DNA of 64,000 nucleotides from Mycobacterium sp. 852002-51971_SCH5477799-a (GCF_001667145.1 NZ_LZIF01000075.1:124001-188000); one strand, 5' to 3'; counted from the first letter of the stretch, positions 30,033-39,575 are shown. Notes: a model not told the origin generated them from the sequence alone. Made by a program: numbers and translations.

Positions 30033-31823
30033 TCATTCGAGCTGCTCGGAGAGCTCCAGCCAGCGGCTCTCCGTCTCGGCGACCTCGTCTTCGAGGGCGC
30101 GCAACTCTTGGGTGAGCCGGGTGATGCCGACGTGGTCGGACTGGTCGTGCGCCGCGAGTTCCGTGTGCTTGTCCTCGATGCGGTCCGCCAGCCGCGCGAG
30201 CTGGCGATCGAGGGAGGCCACCTCTTTTTCCGCCGCTCGGCGTTGCGCGCCCGACATCGCGTGTGACGCCGGCTCTGCGGGCCCCGTGGGCCGCGACGAT
30301 CCGGCGGACGACTCGCTGGTCCGCTGATGGGCCAGCCGCAGATATTCGTCGACACCGCCGGGCAGATGGCGCAACCGGCCGTCGAGCACCGCGTACTGCT
30401 GATCGGTGACGCGCTCCAACAGGTAGCGGTCGTGCGAGACGACGATCAGGGTGCCCGCCCATGAGTCCAGCAGGTCCTCCATCGCGGCCAGGGTGTCGGT
30501 GTCGACGTCGTTGGTCGGCTCGTCCAGCAGCAACACGTTGGGCTCGGACAGCAGCGTGAGCATCAGCTGCAGCCGCCGCCGCTCACCGCCGGAGAGGTCT
30601 TCGACACGGGCGGACAGCTGGCCGCGGGCGAACCCGAGGCGCTCCAGCAGCTGCGCCGGGGTGACCTCACGGCCGTCGACCCGATAGCCGCCCTGCAGCC
30701 CGCCCAGCACGTCGGCGATCCGGTCGCCGCCGACCGGGGCCAGGGCATCGCCCTGCTGGTCGAGCACCGCTAGGCGCACGGTCTTGCCGCGTTTGACGCG
30801 GCCCGTGTCCGGTGTGATGGTGCCCTCGATCAGGCCCAGCAGCGTCGACTTCCCGGCCCCGTTGGCCCCGACGATGCCGGTGCGCTCGCCGGGGGCGATC
30901 CGCCACTCCACGTCGCGCAGCACCGGGCGACCGCCGAACGAGACCGACACGTCGAGCAGGTCGATCACGTCCTTGCCCAGCCGGGCGGTGGCCAGCTTGG
31001 CCAGCTCGACGGTGTTGCGCAGCGGCGGCACGTCGGCGATCAACTGGCTGGCCGCCTCGATCCGAAACTTGGGCTTGGAGGTGCGCGCGGGCGCCCCGCG
31101 GCGCAGCCACGCCAGCTCCTTGCGCATCAGGTTTTGCCGCTTGGCCTCGGCGACGGCGGCCATCCGGTCCCGTTCGACGCGTTGCAGGACGTAGGCCGCG
31201 TAACCGCCGTCGAACGGTTCGACGATCCCGTCATGCACCTCCCACATGGTGGTGGCGACTTCGTCGAGGAACCAGCGGTCGTGGGTCACCAGCAGCAGGC
31301 CGCCGGTGTTGCGCGCCCAGCGCTGGCGCAGATGGTCGGCCAGCCAGGTGATGCCCTCGATGTCCAGGTGGTTGGTGGGCTCGTCGAGTGCGATGACGTC
31401 CCACTCGCCGACCAGCAGCCTGGCCAGCTGAACCCGGCGGCGCTGACCGCCGGACAGCGTGGCAACCGTTGCCGCCCAGGCGATGTCGGAGACCAACCCG
31501 GCGACCACGTCGCGCACCCGCGCGTCGCCGGCCCACTGGTGTTCGGCCGCTTCACCGACCAGGGTGTAGCCCACGCTATGGTCCGGCTCCAAAGTGTCGG
31601 CCTGGCTCAACGCGCCGACCCGCAGCCCGCTGCGCTGGGTGACCCGGCCGGAATCGGGTCGTTGGTGGCCGGTCAGCAGCCGCAGCAGGCTGGATTTGCC
31701 GTCACCGTTTCGCCCGACGATGCCGATGCGCGCACCGTCGCTGACCCCGAGCGTGATCGAGTCGAAGACCACCCGAGTCGGATATTGCAGGTGCACGGCC
31801 TCGGCTCCAAGCAGGTGCGCCAC
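30033..31823 (-). CDS. ABC-F family ATPase, two nucleotide-binding domains
   Basis: 596 residues with no membrane segments. Two ABC domains in tandem: Walker A GRNGDGKSS and GANGAGKST, signatures LSGGQRRR and LSGGERRR, Walker B ending LDEPTNHLD and LDEPTNDVD. An arginine-rich linker lies between them (RKELAWLRRGAPARTSKPK) and a charged coiled-coil tail occupies about residues 520-596, as in Uup-like members. ABC-F proteins act on ribosomes, in translation factor or antibiotic-protection roles, although older annotation calls this macrolide transport. The M. tuberculosis equivalents at this locus, Rv1667c and Rv1668c, are two half-genes; here the frame is intact. GTG start. Confidence 0.88.
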   Translation of the reverse strand: MAHLLGAEAVHLQYPTRVVFDSITLGVSDGARIGIVGRNGDGKSSLLRLLTGHQRPDSGRVTQRSGLRVGALSQADTLEPDHSVGYTLVGEAAEHQWAGDARVRDVVAGLVSDIAWAATVATLSGGQRRRVQLARLLVGEWDVIALDEPTNHLDIEGITWLADHLRQRWARNTGGLLLVTHDRWFLDEVATTMWEVHDGIVEPFDGGYAAYVLQRVERDRMAAVAEAKRQNLMRKELAWLRRGAPARTSKPKFRIEAASQLIADVPPLRNTVELAKLATARLGKDVIDLLDVSVSFGGRPVLRDVEWRIAPGERTGIVGANGAGKSTLLGLIEGTITPDTGRVKRGKTVRLAVLDQQGDALAPVGGDRIADVLGGLQGGYRVDGREVTPAQLLERLGFARGQLSARVEDLSGGERRRLQLMLTLLSEPNVLLLDEPTNDVDTDTLAAMEDLLDSWAGTLIVVSHDRYLLERVTDQQYAVLDGRLRHLPGGVDEYLRLAHQRTSESSAGSSRPTGPAEPASHAMSGAQRRAAEKEVASLDRQLARLADRIEDKHTELAAHDQSDHVGITRLTQELRALEDEVAETESRWLELSEQLE

Positions 31824-31845
31824 CGGGCCGACCCTACTGTCGCAG

Positions 31846-32532
31846 CTAGCCGAGGGTCAGCAGTGCCTGGTCCACCTGACTCTGTGTTTCCGCCGACGCC
31901 TTGCTCGCTACGGCGTCCAAAAAGCGGCTGGCGACGTCGCGCAGCTTGAGGTTCGTCTCCTGAGAACGCCACACCAGAATGTCGAACGCGCGCTCGGCCG
32001 AGATGTCGTAGGCGGTCATCAGCACCCCCTTGGCCTGCTCGATGCGCGCCCGGGCCTCGGCCACCGCCGACAGGACGTTGGTGATGTCGGAGTGCAGCGA
32101 GTCGGTGACGTCGACGTAGAACCCGGACGTGCCGGCCAGCTCACCGCTGTCGTCGAGCATCCGATCGCCGGCGACGACGACGCAGTGGGTGCGGCCGGCG
32201 GTATCGATGATCCGATGCCGGCTGCTGAACGGTTTTCCCTGCATCACGCGGTCCAGCACGGCGGCCACCCGCTCCCGGTCTTCGGGATGTTTGTGCTGCA
32301 GCAGCAGTTCGGTGGTGGGCTGTACCTTTCCCGGCTTGTAGCCGTGCATCCGCGCTACCGCATCCGACCACTCCCAGCGATGGCCGTCGAGGTAGAACCA
32401 GAATCTGCCGACGCGCTGGGGCTCACCGAGACCCAGCACCAGGTCGACGGCGCTCAGGTCGTTGTCCGCGACGACGTCAGACACCAGCGCCTCGTGACGC
32501 TCAACGGTTTCGTCGTTGGAGTTCACTGTCAT
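31846..32532 (-). CDS. PAS-ANTAR sensor/antiterminator protein
   Basis: 228 residues. Residues about 35-140 form a PAS fold of the PAS_3 type (GRFWFYLDG, WSDAVARMHGY, HPEDRERVAAVL, RHRIIDTAGRTH). Residues about 150-210 are an ANTAR RNA-binding domain (ARIEQAKGVLMTAYDISAERAF). ANTAR proteins bind paired hairpins in nascent RNA and suppress termination; the PAS ligand is unknown. ATG 32532 is chosen because it follows a GGGGA stretch; an upstream TTG at 32547 would add five residues. It precedes the ABC-F gene by 22 nt and may be cotranscribed with it. Confidence 0.85.
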   Translation of the reverse strand: MTVNSNDETVERHEALVSDVVADNDLSAVDLVLGLGEPQRVGRFWFYLDGHRWEWSDAVARMHGYKPGKVQPTTELLLQHKHPEDRERVAAVLDRVMQGKPFSSRHRIIDTAGRTHCVVVAGDRMLDDSGELAGTSGFYVDVTDSLHSDITNVLSAVAEARARIEQAKGVLMTAYDISAERAFDILVWRSQETNLKLRDVASRFLDAVASKASAETQSQVDQALLTLG

Positions 32533-32636
32533 CGCGCGTTTCCCCAATCCCCTTTGTGAGAACCTTGGCGTATCGATTCCCGTTTTTGCGCACGTTCATT
32601 CCTCGCCATGGGAGGCAAATGGGCAACGCCCGACAA

Positions 32637-33743
32637 TCAGGCCGTCCGGTAACGCTCGGCGTCCTGGTGTTTGAACTCCAGGCCGAACCCAGGGCGATGC
32701 TGATCGGGCCGTAGTGCGCCACCCTCGGGCGACAACGCGCCATCGAAAAGCATGTGTTCGATGCGGTGGTGGTCGTGGAAGTACTCCAAATGCCGCAGGT
32801 TGGGGATGGTGCTGGCGACGTGGGCGTGCAGGTTGGGAGCGCAGTGTCCCGAGACGTCCACGTTGTAGGAGGCGGCCACGGCGGCGGCGCGCACCCAGTC
32901 GGTGATGCCACCGCAGCGCGTGACATCGATCTGCAGGCAGTCGACCGCGTCGGCGGCGAGCATCCGGTTGAAGTAGGCCAGGTCGTAGCCGTACTCACCG
33001 GCGGTGACGTCCGGGCTTACCTGGTCGCGCACTTCGCGCAGCCCGGGCAGGTCGTCGGAGGACACGGGTTCTTCGAACCAGGTGACCCCGTGGTCGGCCA
33101 TGGCGTGGGCCACCCGGATCGCCTGTTTGCGGCGGTACCCACCGTTGGCGTCCACGTAAAGTTCGACGTCGGGGCCGATGACCTTGCGCGCCAACGCAAT
33201 ACGATCCAGGTCCCGGCTGACGTCGGAGCCCCATGACTCACCGATCTTGATTTTGACGCGCGGAATCTTCCATTCGTCGACCCAGCGCTCGAGTTGCGCG
33301 CGGGTGGTGGACTCGTCGTAGGTGGTGAAACCGCCGCTGCCGTAGATCGGCACTTCGGGGTGCGCCATGCCGATCAACCGGCACACCGGTAGGTCCAGCA
33401 GCTTGCCCTTGAGATCCCACAACGCGGTGTCGACCGCCGAGATCGCGCAAGACACCAGCCCGGGCCGCCCGTTGTTGCGCATTGCCCTGACCATCGACCC
33501 CCATCGTGCGGGGATGTCGACGGCGCTGTGTCCGGTGAGCGCGCCGGCGAGCTTGCCGCCGATCAGCTTGGCGCACACCCCGTCGGCATACGTATAGCCG
33601 ATGCCGCGTCGGCCGTCGGCCGCAACCTCGGCCAGCACCAGCGTGGTCGACGACCAGGACAGCGTGCCGTCGGCTTCCGGTTCGTCGGTGGGGATTTCAT
33701 AGACCTGCGCGGTGACCTCCGCTATCCGCGCTTCGGGCGTCAT
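32637..33743 (-). CDS. Enolase-superfamily acid-sugar dehydratase/racemase-like protein
   Basis: 368 residues, mandelate racemase/muconate-lactonizing fold. The barrel shows VKIKIGE (KxK catalytic lysine), VDANGGY (first metal ligand), WFEEPVSSDD (second), TAGEYG (third), and QIDVTRCGG with SGHCAP supplying an Asp-His dyad, placing it in the mandelate racemase subgroup, many of whose members dehydrate sugar acids. The actual substrate cannot be read from the sequence. The ATG at 33743 overlaps the SDR stop by 4 nt, which fixes the start; a longer frame upstream is SDR sequence out of frame. Last gene of the oxidation cluster. Confidence 0.85.
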   Translation of the reverse strand: MTPEARIAEVTAQVYEIPTDEPEADGTLSWSSTTLVLAEVAADGRRGIGYTYADGVCAKLIGGKLAGALTGHSAVDIPARWGSMVRAMRNNGRPGLVSCAISAVDTALWDLKGKLLDLPVCRLIGMAHPEVPIYGSGGFTTYDESTTRAQLERWVDEWKIPRVKIKIGESWGSDVSRDLDRIALARKVIGPDVELYVDANGGYRRKQAIRVAHAMADHGVTWFEEPVSSDDLPGLREVRDQVSPDVTAGEYGYDLAYFNRMLAADAVDCLQIDVTRCGGITDWVRAAAVAASYNVDVSGHCAPNLHAHVASTIPNLRHLEYFHDHHRIEHMLFDGALSPEGGALRPDQHRPGFGLEFKHQDAERYRTA

Positions 33744-34756
33744 CGACACCACCGTCGCCCCGCCCGCGCCGCTAGCCACGCACCAACCCCGGCCGCGCTC
33801 AGCGCGCCGGTGCCGCTGACGACCGGGTGCTGGGATGCCCACAGCTGCGGGCTGTGCGCGTGCGACTGGTCGTCGAACTGGCCGCGCGGGCCGTGGTCGG
33901 TGCCCGACTCCTGATCCAATGGCTGCCAGAGGTTGTTGGGCCGGTCGCGGCTGACGTGTTCCTTGGTCTGTTGTGAGTCGTATCCGGTGCGGCCGAGGTA
34001 GCGGTCCAGCAGCGGCGCGACGAACTTCTGCCCCAGCAGCGTCACCATGGTGGAATCCCCAACCCAATATTGTTTACGCCCTGGATGATCGGCGGCGTAC
34101 AGCACGCCGCGGGCCGCCACCTCGGGCTGGTAGATCGGCGGCACCGGCTGGGGATGGCGGGGGAGCCGGGACAGCACCCAGGAGAATTGCGGGGTGTTCA
34201 CCGCCGGCATCTGAACGACGGTGATCCGCACCTTCGAACCCTCGTGGAACAGCTCGCAGCGCACCGATTCGGTGAACCCGTTGACGGCGTGTTTGGCGCC
34301 GCAGTAGGCCGACTGCAACGGGATCGATCGCTGGCTGAGCGCAGAACCGACCTGCACGATGGTGCCGCGGTTGCGGGGGCGCATCTTCGCCAGCGCCGCC
34401 ATGGTGCCGTGCACGTACCCGAGGTAGGACACCTCGGTGACGCGTTTGAACTCCTCGGCGCTGATCTCACTGAACGGCGCGAACACGGAGGTGAACGCGA
34501 CGTTGACCCAGACGTCGATGGGGCCGAAGGCGGATTCGGCCTCGTCGGCGGCGGCGACGACGGCCGAGTGGTCCGCCACATCGGTCGGGAGGGCCAGCGC
34601 CTTGCCGCCGCCGGCCTCGACGTCGCGTGCGGCGCCGTCGAGCCCGGCGGCGCCGCGGGCGATCAGGGCGACGTTGGCGCCGCGCTGTCCGAATTGTTGG
34701 GCGGTGGCGCGGCCGATGCCGGCGCTGGCCCCGGTGATCACGACTGTTTGTGTCAT
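33740..34756 (-). CDS. Short-chain dehydrogenase/reductase
   Basis: 338 residues. Classical SDR core: TGASAGIG cofactor loop (residues about 8-15), catalytic Ser in VGSALSQRS, Tyr-Lys in YCGAKHAV. The usual NAG-type motif reads WVNVAFTS. About 80 extra residues at the C-terminus (YDSQQTKEHVSRDRP onward), rich in Gln, Asp and His, extend past the usual 250-residue core. Start ATG follows AAGGA (AAGGACTCTCAATG). Twenty-five nt separate it from the GH15 gene upstream, and it couples by ATGA to the enolase-superfamily gene downstream. Substrate unknown; a sugar or polyol is suggested by context only. Confidence 0.88.
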   Translation of the reverse strand: MTQTVVITGASAGIGRATAQQFGQRGANVALIARGAAGLDGAARDVEAGGGKALALPTDVADHSAVVAAADEAESAFGPIDVWVNVAFTSVFAPFSEISAEEFKRVTEVSYLGYVHGTMAALAKMRPRNRGTIVQVGSALSQRSIPLQSAYCGAKHAVNGFTESVRCELFHEGSKVRITVVQMPAVNTPQFSWVLSRLPRHPQPVPPIYQPEVAARGVLYAADHPGRKQYWVGDSTMVTLLGQKFVAPLLDRYLGRTGYDSQQTKEHVSRDRPNNLWQPLDQESGTDHGPRGQFDDQSHAHSPQLWASQHPVVSGTGALSAAGVGAWLAARAGRRWCR

Positions 34757-34781
34757 TGAGAGTCCTTTCGGTCGATCTGGA

Positions 34782-36575
34782 TCAGTCGCGGTGGTCCACT
34801 TCTTCGGTGAGCGTCGCCGTGCATTCGAGGAGCAAGGCGTGCGTGAAAGCCTGAGGCAGATTGCCGCGGAGCTGGCGCTGCTGGATGTCGTACTCCTCGC
34901 AGAACAGGCCGGGGGGACCGCATGCGGTGCGATTGCGTTCGAACCAGCGCATCGCGCAATGACCATGACCCAGATGGTGTTCGGCCAGCGCCATCATGAA
35001 TCCGCACAGCAGAAACGCCCCTTCTGCATCACCCAGGTCACGCTCGTCGTGGCGGAAGCGGTACACGAATCCGTCGTGGGTCAGGTCGCGGCGAACGGCA
35101 TCGAGGGTGGCGCGGGTGCGCGGGTCGGATACTGGCACGGCGCCGCGTAGGGGCGGCAGAACCAGCGACGCGTCGACTTGGTGCAGTTGCGGGCTGCGTT
35201 GCCAGTATCCCTCCTGCCGGTGCAGGCTGCTGGCGGCCGTTTCGGCCAGGATCTTGTCGGCCAGTGACGTACACGCGGCAATCTCGGGGCCGTCCCCGGC
35301 CACCTTGGCGATGCGGCGAAGCCCGGCCACACAGGCCAGCCGGGACTGCGTCCAGTGCTCATCATCGATCTCCCAGATTCCGGCCTCCGGCTCGCGCCAG
35401 CGCTTCTCAATGGCGGAGATCGCCGCCTGGGCCGCGCGCCATCCTTGGGCGTCGAGCCGGTCGACGGATCCCGCCATCGCGAACAGCTGCAGCGCCTCGC
35501 CGAAGACGTCGAGCTGAAATTGCTCGTTGACCCGGTTGCCGAGCTTGTCGTTGCCGCCGGGGTAGCCGGGCAGGTCGAGAGTTTGTTCGCTGGGCACGCG
35601 ACCGCCGGTGACGGTGTAGGCGGGCTTGAGGTTCGGGCCGTCCTCGAGCAGCCGCGCGCCGACGAACTCGACGGCGCGGTCGAGCAGCTCGGTGGCCCCC
35701 GCGGCTGCCGCCGCAATACCGGCATACGCCTGGTCCCGGACCCAGGCGTAGCGGTAGTCGTAATTGCGGTTGGTGTGCGCGCGTTCGGGCAGGCTCATTG
35801 TTGCGGCGGCGACCATTCCGCCGCCGCTGCTGGTCAGCCCACGCAGCACCGCGTACGCGTGATGCCCGTCGCGAGGCGCAATGGCGCAGTTCAACTGCGG
35901 GACGTGGCGGTGCCACGCGTCGTTGGTGGCATCCCAGCTGATTGTCGGATCGGGCGGCTGATCGGGCAGTGCGCGCTCGGAGAACTCGAGCACGAGGTCG
36001 TGCTCCTGCCCCTCGCGGATGGTGATCTCACAACTGAGCACTTCCCTGCTGCCGTGTGCGGAGCGCACGGTACGCGCGGCGTGGCCGCCCAGCCACCGCC
36101 AGCGCAACTTTCCCGACCGGCCGCTCCAGATCCCGTTATCGAAGGTCGGCCGCCCCGGGCCGTGGCGGCCGAACCCGGCGCTCGGTTGCAACAGCACCCG
36201 TAGCCGCGTCGTCCCGCGGCAACCAACGATGCGCCGCAGCAGCACCACCCGGTCGGGGTCGCCGGGAAAAGCCAGTGCCTCGCGGCACTCCACGATGCTG
36301 TCGCGGGTGATCCACCGATTGCGCCAGATCAACGACCCGGGTTCGTAATAGCCACCCCACACGTGCCGCACATCGGTCGGGGTGATCGCGTACACCCCGT
36401 TGCCTCCGATCAGGTTGGAGAAGACGGCGTCGGAGTCCCAGCCCGGCGCGCACATCCACGCGACGTCGCCCCGCGGGCCGACCAGCGCGCCGCGCTCCCC
36501 GTCGGCGAGGAGCGCGTACTCGCGCAGCACCCGCGGCGGGAACGCCGCCTCGATGTCGATGGTTTGCTCAGCCAC
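34782..36575 (-). CDS. GH15-family glycoside hydrolase (glucoamylase/trehalase-like)
   Basis: 597 residues, no signal peptide, so probably cytoplasmic. The N-terminal beta domain (about 1-230) includes LVGPRGDVAWMCAPGWDSDAVF; the catalytic (alpha/alpha)6 domain carries NYDYRYAWVRDQAY, EAGIWEIDDEHWTQSR with the likely catalytic acid region, and EEYDIQQRQLRGNLPQAFTH. This pattern is shared by mycobacterial trehalase and other GH15 proteins; glucose would be released from an alpha-glucan or trehalose. GTG start overlaps the 3' end of the GMC gene by 8 nt. It could feed glucose to the neighbouring flavoprotein oxidase (inference). Confidence 0.88.
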   Translation of the reverse strand: MAEQTIDIEAAFPPRVLREYALLADGERGALVGPRGDVAWMCAPGWDSDAVFSNLIGGNGVYAITPTDVRHVWGGYYEPGSLIWRNRWITRDSIVECREALAFPGDPDRVVLLRRIVGCRGTTRLRVLLQPSAGFGRHGPGRPTFDNGIWSGRSGKLRWRWLGGHAARTVRSAHGSREVLSCEITIREGQEHDLVLEFSERALPDQPPDPTISWDATNDAWHRHVPQLNCAIAPRDGHHAYAVLRGLTSSGGGMVAAATMSLPERAHTNRNYDYRYAWVRDQAYAGIAAAAAGATELLDRAVEFVGARLLEDGPNLKPAYTVTGGRVPSEQTLDLPGYPGGNDKLGNRVNEQFQLDVFGEALQLFAMAGSVDRLDAQGWRAAQAAISAIEKRWREPEAGIWEIDDEHWTQSRLACVAGLRRIAKVAGDGPEIAACTSLADKILAETAASSLHRQEGYWQRSPQLHQVDASLVLPPLRGAVPVSDPRTRATLDAVRRDLTHDGFVYRFRHDERDLGDAEGAFLLCGFMMALAEHHLGHGHCAMRWFERNRTACGPPGLFCEEYDIQQRQLRGNLPQAFTHALLLECTATLTEEVDHRD

Positions 36576-38268
36576 GGGCTCCCGCCTTTGACGGCCTCCG
36601 TCCGGCGGTGGCGTCGATCTTGCCGGTGGCCAACCGCTCGGCGAGCCGCGAGGCGAGCGCCATGATGGTCAGCGCGGGGTTCGCCGAGCCCTGCGTCGGG
36701 CACACCGAGCCGTCGGCGAGAAACAGGTTCGGTACGCCCCAGACGCGTTGATCGGAGTCGACAACCGAGTTCTCACGCCTGGTGCCCATACGGGCGCCGC
36801 CGATCAGGTGGGCGTAACGCTCGATGGTGAGCACGTCCTGGGCGTCCGCGGCGTGCAGGATGTCGGCGATCACCTTGGTGGAGTAGGCCATGTTGGCCTT
36901 GTCGTTGTCGCAGAGCGTGTAGTCGAACCGGGCCACCGGGATGCCGTACGGGTCCTTCTCCCCGGCCAGCGTCACGCGATTCTCAGGCAGTGGCAACAGC
37001 TCGTTGAGCACGCCGACGGTGGCCCAATGGTTGTAGTCGCGCATGTACTCCCGTAGGGCGCGGCCCCAGTGCCCGTCGGCCAGCACGTGTTCGGCCCATC
37101 CGATGGGCATCGGCGACACGGTCTGGATGGCAAAGCCGCGGGCGAAGCCACGGGAGAGGTCGGTCTCGTAGAACTGTTCGGAGGTCACCTCCGGGGGCGG
37201 CGCCTTGTACATCCGGACCTCCTCGGGCCACCGGCCCGCGGACTGGGTGGCGCCCTGCACCATCACGTAGCGCCCGACCTGATCGTCGTTGTTGCCCAGC
37301 CCGTTCGGGAAGCGTTCGCTGGCCGAGTTCAATAGCAGGCGGGGCGTTTCGATCGAATACCCGGCAACGGCAACGACTTTGGCGCGCTGCAGCCGCTCCT
37401 TGCCGCCGATCTCGTCGTAGTAGACCACGCCCCGAGCGGCGCCGCTCTCGTCGAGCTCGACCCGGGTGGCCATGCAGTTGGCGCGGATCTCCACGGCATG
37501 GGCCAGCGCATCGGGCAGGTGCGTGACGTACGGGCTGGCCTTGGCGTTGACCTTGCAGCCCTGCAGGCAGTAGCCACGGTAGATGCAGTGCGGGCGGTTG
37601 CCGAAGGTGCCGTTGACGATGCCGACGGGCCCGACGCGCATCTCGATGCCGAGCTTGAGCGCGCCCCGCCAGATCTTAGCGGCGGCGCCCGAAATAGGAT
37701 GTGGGGCAAAGGGATAGCGATGCGGATCGCCCCACGGCCAGTTCTGCCCGGCCACCGGAAGCTCGAGCTCGACCTGCTCGTAGTGACGGCGGATGTCCTC
37801 GTAGCGGATGGGCCAGTCCGCCCCGACCCCGTCTCGGGTGTAGGTCTCGAAGTCGCTGGGGTGAAACCGCGGGGTGTAGCCGGCGTAATGCACCATCGAG
37901 CCGCCCACCCCGCGCCCGGAGTTGTTCTTGCCCAGCTCGATAGGGTCGTCGCCGCCGAGGATGCGTTTCTGGGTCCAGTACAACGCATGCGAGCCGGCCT
38001 CGTCGGACACCCAGTCCTCGTCGGGATGCCAGAACGGGCCGGCCTCGAGGATCACGACCCGCCAGCCCTCGCGGGCCAGCCGCTGCGCCAGCACCGAACC
38101 GCCGGCCCCGGCACCCACCACAACCAGATCGACCTCGTCCTCGTCGGCATAGCGGCGCATGGTTTTCTCGCCCGGCAGGTCGCGCGTGTGTACGTCGAGC
38201 AGGAATCGCGAATCGTTGTCCTTCGGTTCGACCGCTCCTTTTAACAGACCGCGCAAGATGTCGCCCAT
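36568..38268 (-). CDS. GMC-family FAD oxidoreductase (gluconate/glucose dehydrogenase large-subunit type)
   Basis: 566 residues. FAD-binding VVVGAGAGGSVLAQRL begins near residue 48 and is followed by VVILEAGP; GGSMVHYAGYTPRF and CLQGCKVNAKASP are typical of the gluconate 2-dehydrogenase flavoprotein branch; the C-terminal block has YAHLIGGARMG and GSANPALTIMALA. The first 40 residues are hydrophilic with no recognisable twin-arginine signal. The ATG shares one base with the stop of the subunit-3-like gene (TGATG), preceded by GGGGAG. The pair should form a flavoprotein complex oxidising a sugar or polyol; the acceptor is unknown, since no cytochrome subunit is present. Confidence 0.9.
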   Translation of the reverse strand: MGDILRGLLKGAVEPKDNDSRFLLDVHTRDLPGEKTMRRYADEDEVDLVVVGAGAGGSVLAQRLAREGWRVVILEAGPFWHPDEDWVSDEAGSHALYWTQKRILGGDDPIELGKNNSGRGVGGSMVHYAGYTPRFHPSDFETYTRDGVGADWPIRYEDIRRHYEQVELELPVAGQNWPWGDPHRYPFAPHPISGAAAKIWRGALKLGIEMRVGPVGIVNGTFGNRPHCIYRGYCLQGCKVNAKASPYVTHLPDALAHAVEIRANCMATRVELDESGAARGVVYYDEIGGKERLQRAKVVAVAGYSIETPRLLLNSASERFPNGLGNNDDQVGRYVMVQGATQSAGRWPEEVRMYKAPPPEVTSEQFYETDLSRGFARGFAIQTVSPMPIGWAEHVLADGHWGRALREYMRDYNHWATVGVLNELLPLPENRVTLAGEKDPYGIPVARFDYTLCDNDKANMAYSTKVIADILHAADAQDVLTIERYAHLIGGARMGTRRENSVVDSDQRVWGVPNLFLADGSVCPTQGSANPALTIMALASRLAERLATGKIDATAGRRPSKAGARG

Positions 38269-39014
38269 CACAACTCCCCGTTCCGCACGATCTGCACCGG
38301 ATCCTCGTCGGTGGCACCGCGGGTCTCGTATGGTTCGCGCGCGGCGGCCGGTCCGGTGGCGCCGCCGAGGCGCATGAAACCGCGCGGGTAGGCCGGGCCG
38401 CCGAATCCGATCTCGTTCCACGCCCATGGGTGGGAGTAGAAGCCGGACAAGGTCGCTCGCATGCACACCGACCACGCGCGCTTGACGTTCAGGCTCTCCC
38501 ACACTCCGCCCTGCAGTTCGGCCTGGGAGAACTTGTCGACGATCGCCTCGCGGGTGGTGATATCGGCGTCGGCGAACGAGGGTGCACCGTAGTGGGTCGA
38601 CGCCGTCTCGTCGAGCCCGCGCAGCACCAGCCGCCAGGTGTCGCGGTCGTCGGGCATATCGGCGTACTGGTAGCCGTCGAGGCGCCCGTCGGCGAGCTTG
38701 GAGTCGACCGACTCGGCCACCGGAACGCGCGGGTCGACGTCCTGCGCCAGCACCGTGTCGCAGAACGCGCGCAGGCACGGTTCCTCTTCGGACGTGAAAA
38801 ACCGCAAGGGGCCGGGCGGTTCGAGCCGCGCCAGCACCACCTTCCGGGTGGCCTCGTCCCACTTGTCCGCGGTTTCCAGCACGTCGTAATCGGGGTAGCG
38901 CCCGATCATCTGCGGCGTGACGCCGCGACGTTGCTTGGGTAGCCAGGACGGGTGCGGCGGTTTGCCGTCGGGGCGCAGATTGGGCAGGTGGTCGGGGCGC
39001 GAGGTGTTGGCCAT
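38268..39014 (-). CDS. Gluconate 2-dehydrogenase subunit 3 family protein
   Basis: 248 residues. FFTSEEEPCLRAFCDTVL and the conserved YSHPWAWNEIGFGGPAYPRG near the C-terminus identify the small partner of GMC-type gluconate dehydrogenases. No signal peptide or membrane helix is evident. ATG start 18 nt after the membrane-protein gene; one-base overlap with the GMC gene implies stoichiometric expression. Confidence 0.85.
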   Translation of the reverse strand: MANTSRPDHLPNLRPDGKPPHPSWLPKQRRGVTPQMIGRYPDYDVLETADKWDEATRKVVLARLEPPGPLRFFTSEEEPCLRAFCDTVLAQDVDPRVPVAESVDSKLADGRLDGYQYADMPDDRDTWRLVLRGLDETASTHYGAPSFADADITTREAIVDKFSQAELQGGVWESLNVKRAWSVCMRATLSGFYSHPWAWNEIGFGGPAYPRGFMRLGGATGPAAAREPYETRGATDEDPVQIVRNGEL

Positions 39015-39032
39015 CTCAGGAATCCCAGCGCC

Positions 39033-39536
39033 CTAACCCCGGAACCGCTCGCGGCGAAGGATCGAGGCCAGTAACCCCATCCCCCCGACCATGCACATTA
39101 ATCCCGGCGCCGCGATCGGGGGCCCCATCGGCACGTTGTAAGACGCGTTCTTCCATCCGCCCGGCTTGCGGGCGACCCCGCGTGCGTGCAGGTATTCACC
39201 CATCAGCCCGTTAGCCGTGTAGATGCCCGCGGTGATCGGCAGCCAGAGTTTGGCCCAGCGCCGCGAGAACACCCCACCGATTCCGGCGACGACCACCGGC
39301 GGGGTCACCACGATCGGGCTCCACATCCACTTGTTGCCGAAGCTGGCTTTGTAGTGCTCGAAGTAGATCTCGGCCGTGGTGACCAGTGCCGCTATGGCCG
39401 TCAGCCCGGACAGCGAGCGTTCGAAACGGCCGTGCGCGACGTCGTACAAAGCTCGCCCGGCCAAATGTTGGACCTCGCCGAGTCCGTCCCCGGCGGTGCG
39501 GTCTTTTGACCGTCCGCCGTTGCCCAGCAACAACAT
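39033..39536 (-). CDS. Small multi-helix membrane protein of unknown function
   Basis: 167 residues. After about 40 polar residues there are three to four hydrophobic segments: LSGLTAIAALVTTAEIYF, IVVTPPVVVAGIGGVF, LWLPITAGIYTANGLMG and, near the end, APGLMCMVGGMGLLASIL. I do not recognise the family. First gene of the GMC cluster, with a good Shine-Dalgarno (GGGAGA, 5-nt spacing). By position it could be a membrane anchor or electron-transfer partner for the flavoprotein pair, but nothing such as haem-binding residues proves this. Confidence 0.7.
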   Translation of the reverse strand: MLLLGNGGRSKDRTAGDGLGEVQHLAGRALYDVAHGRFERSLSGLTAIAALVTTAEIYFEHYKASFGNKWMWSPIVVTPPVVVAGIGGVFSRRWAKLWLPITAGIYTANGLMGEYLHARGVARKPGGWKNASYNVPMGPPIAAPGLMCMVGGMGLLASILRRERFRG

Positions 39537-39575
39537 TTGTCTCCCTTTCTCGCGCGCGTTTGCCTGGGTCGGCGA

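Noticed and set aside
32548..32636. SigF-like promoter upstream of the PAS-ANTAR gene
   Set aside because: GGTTC and GGGGA are present on the minus strand but the -10 lacks GGGTA, so it does not meet the pattern.
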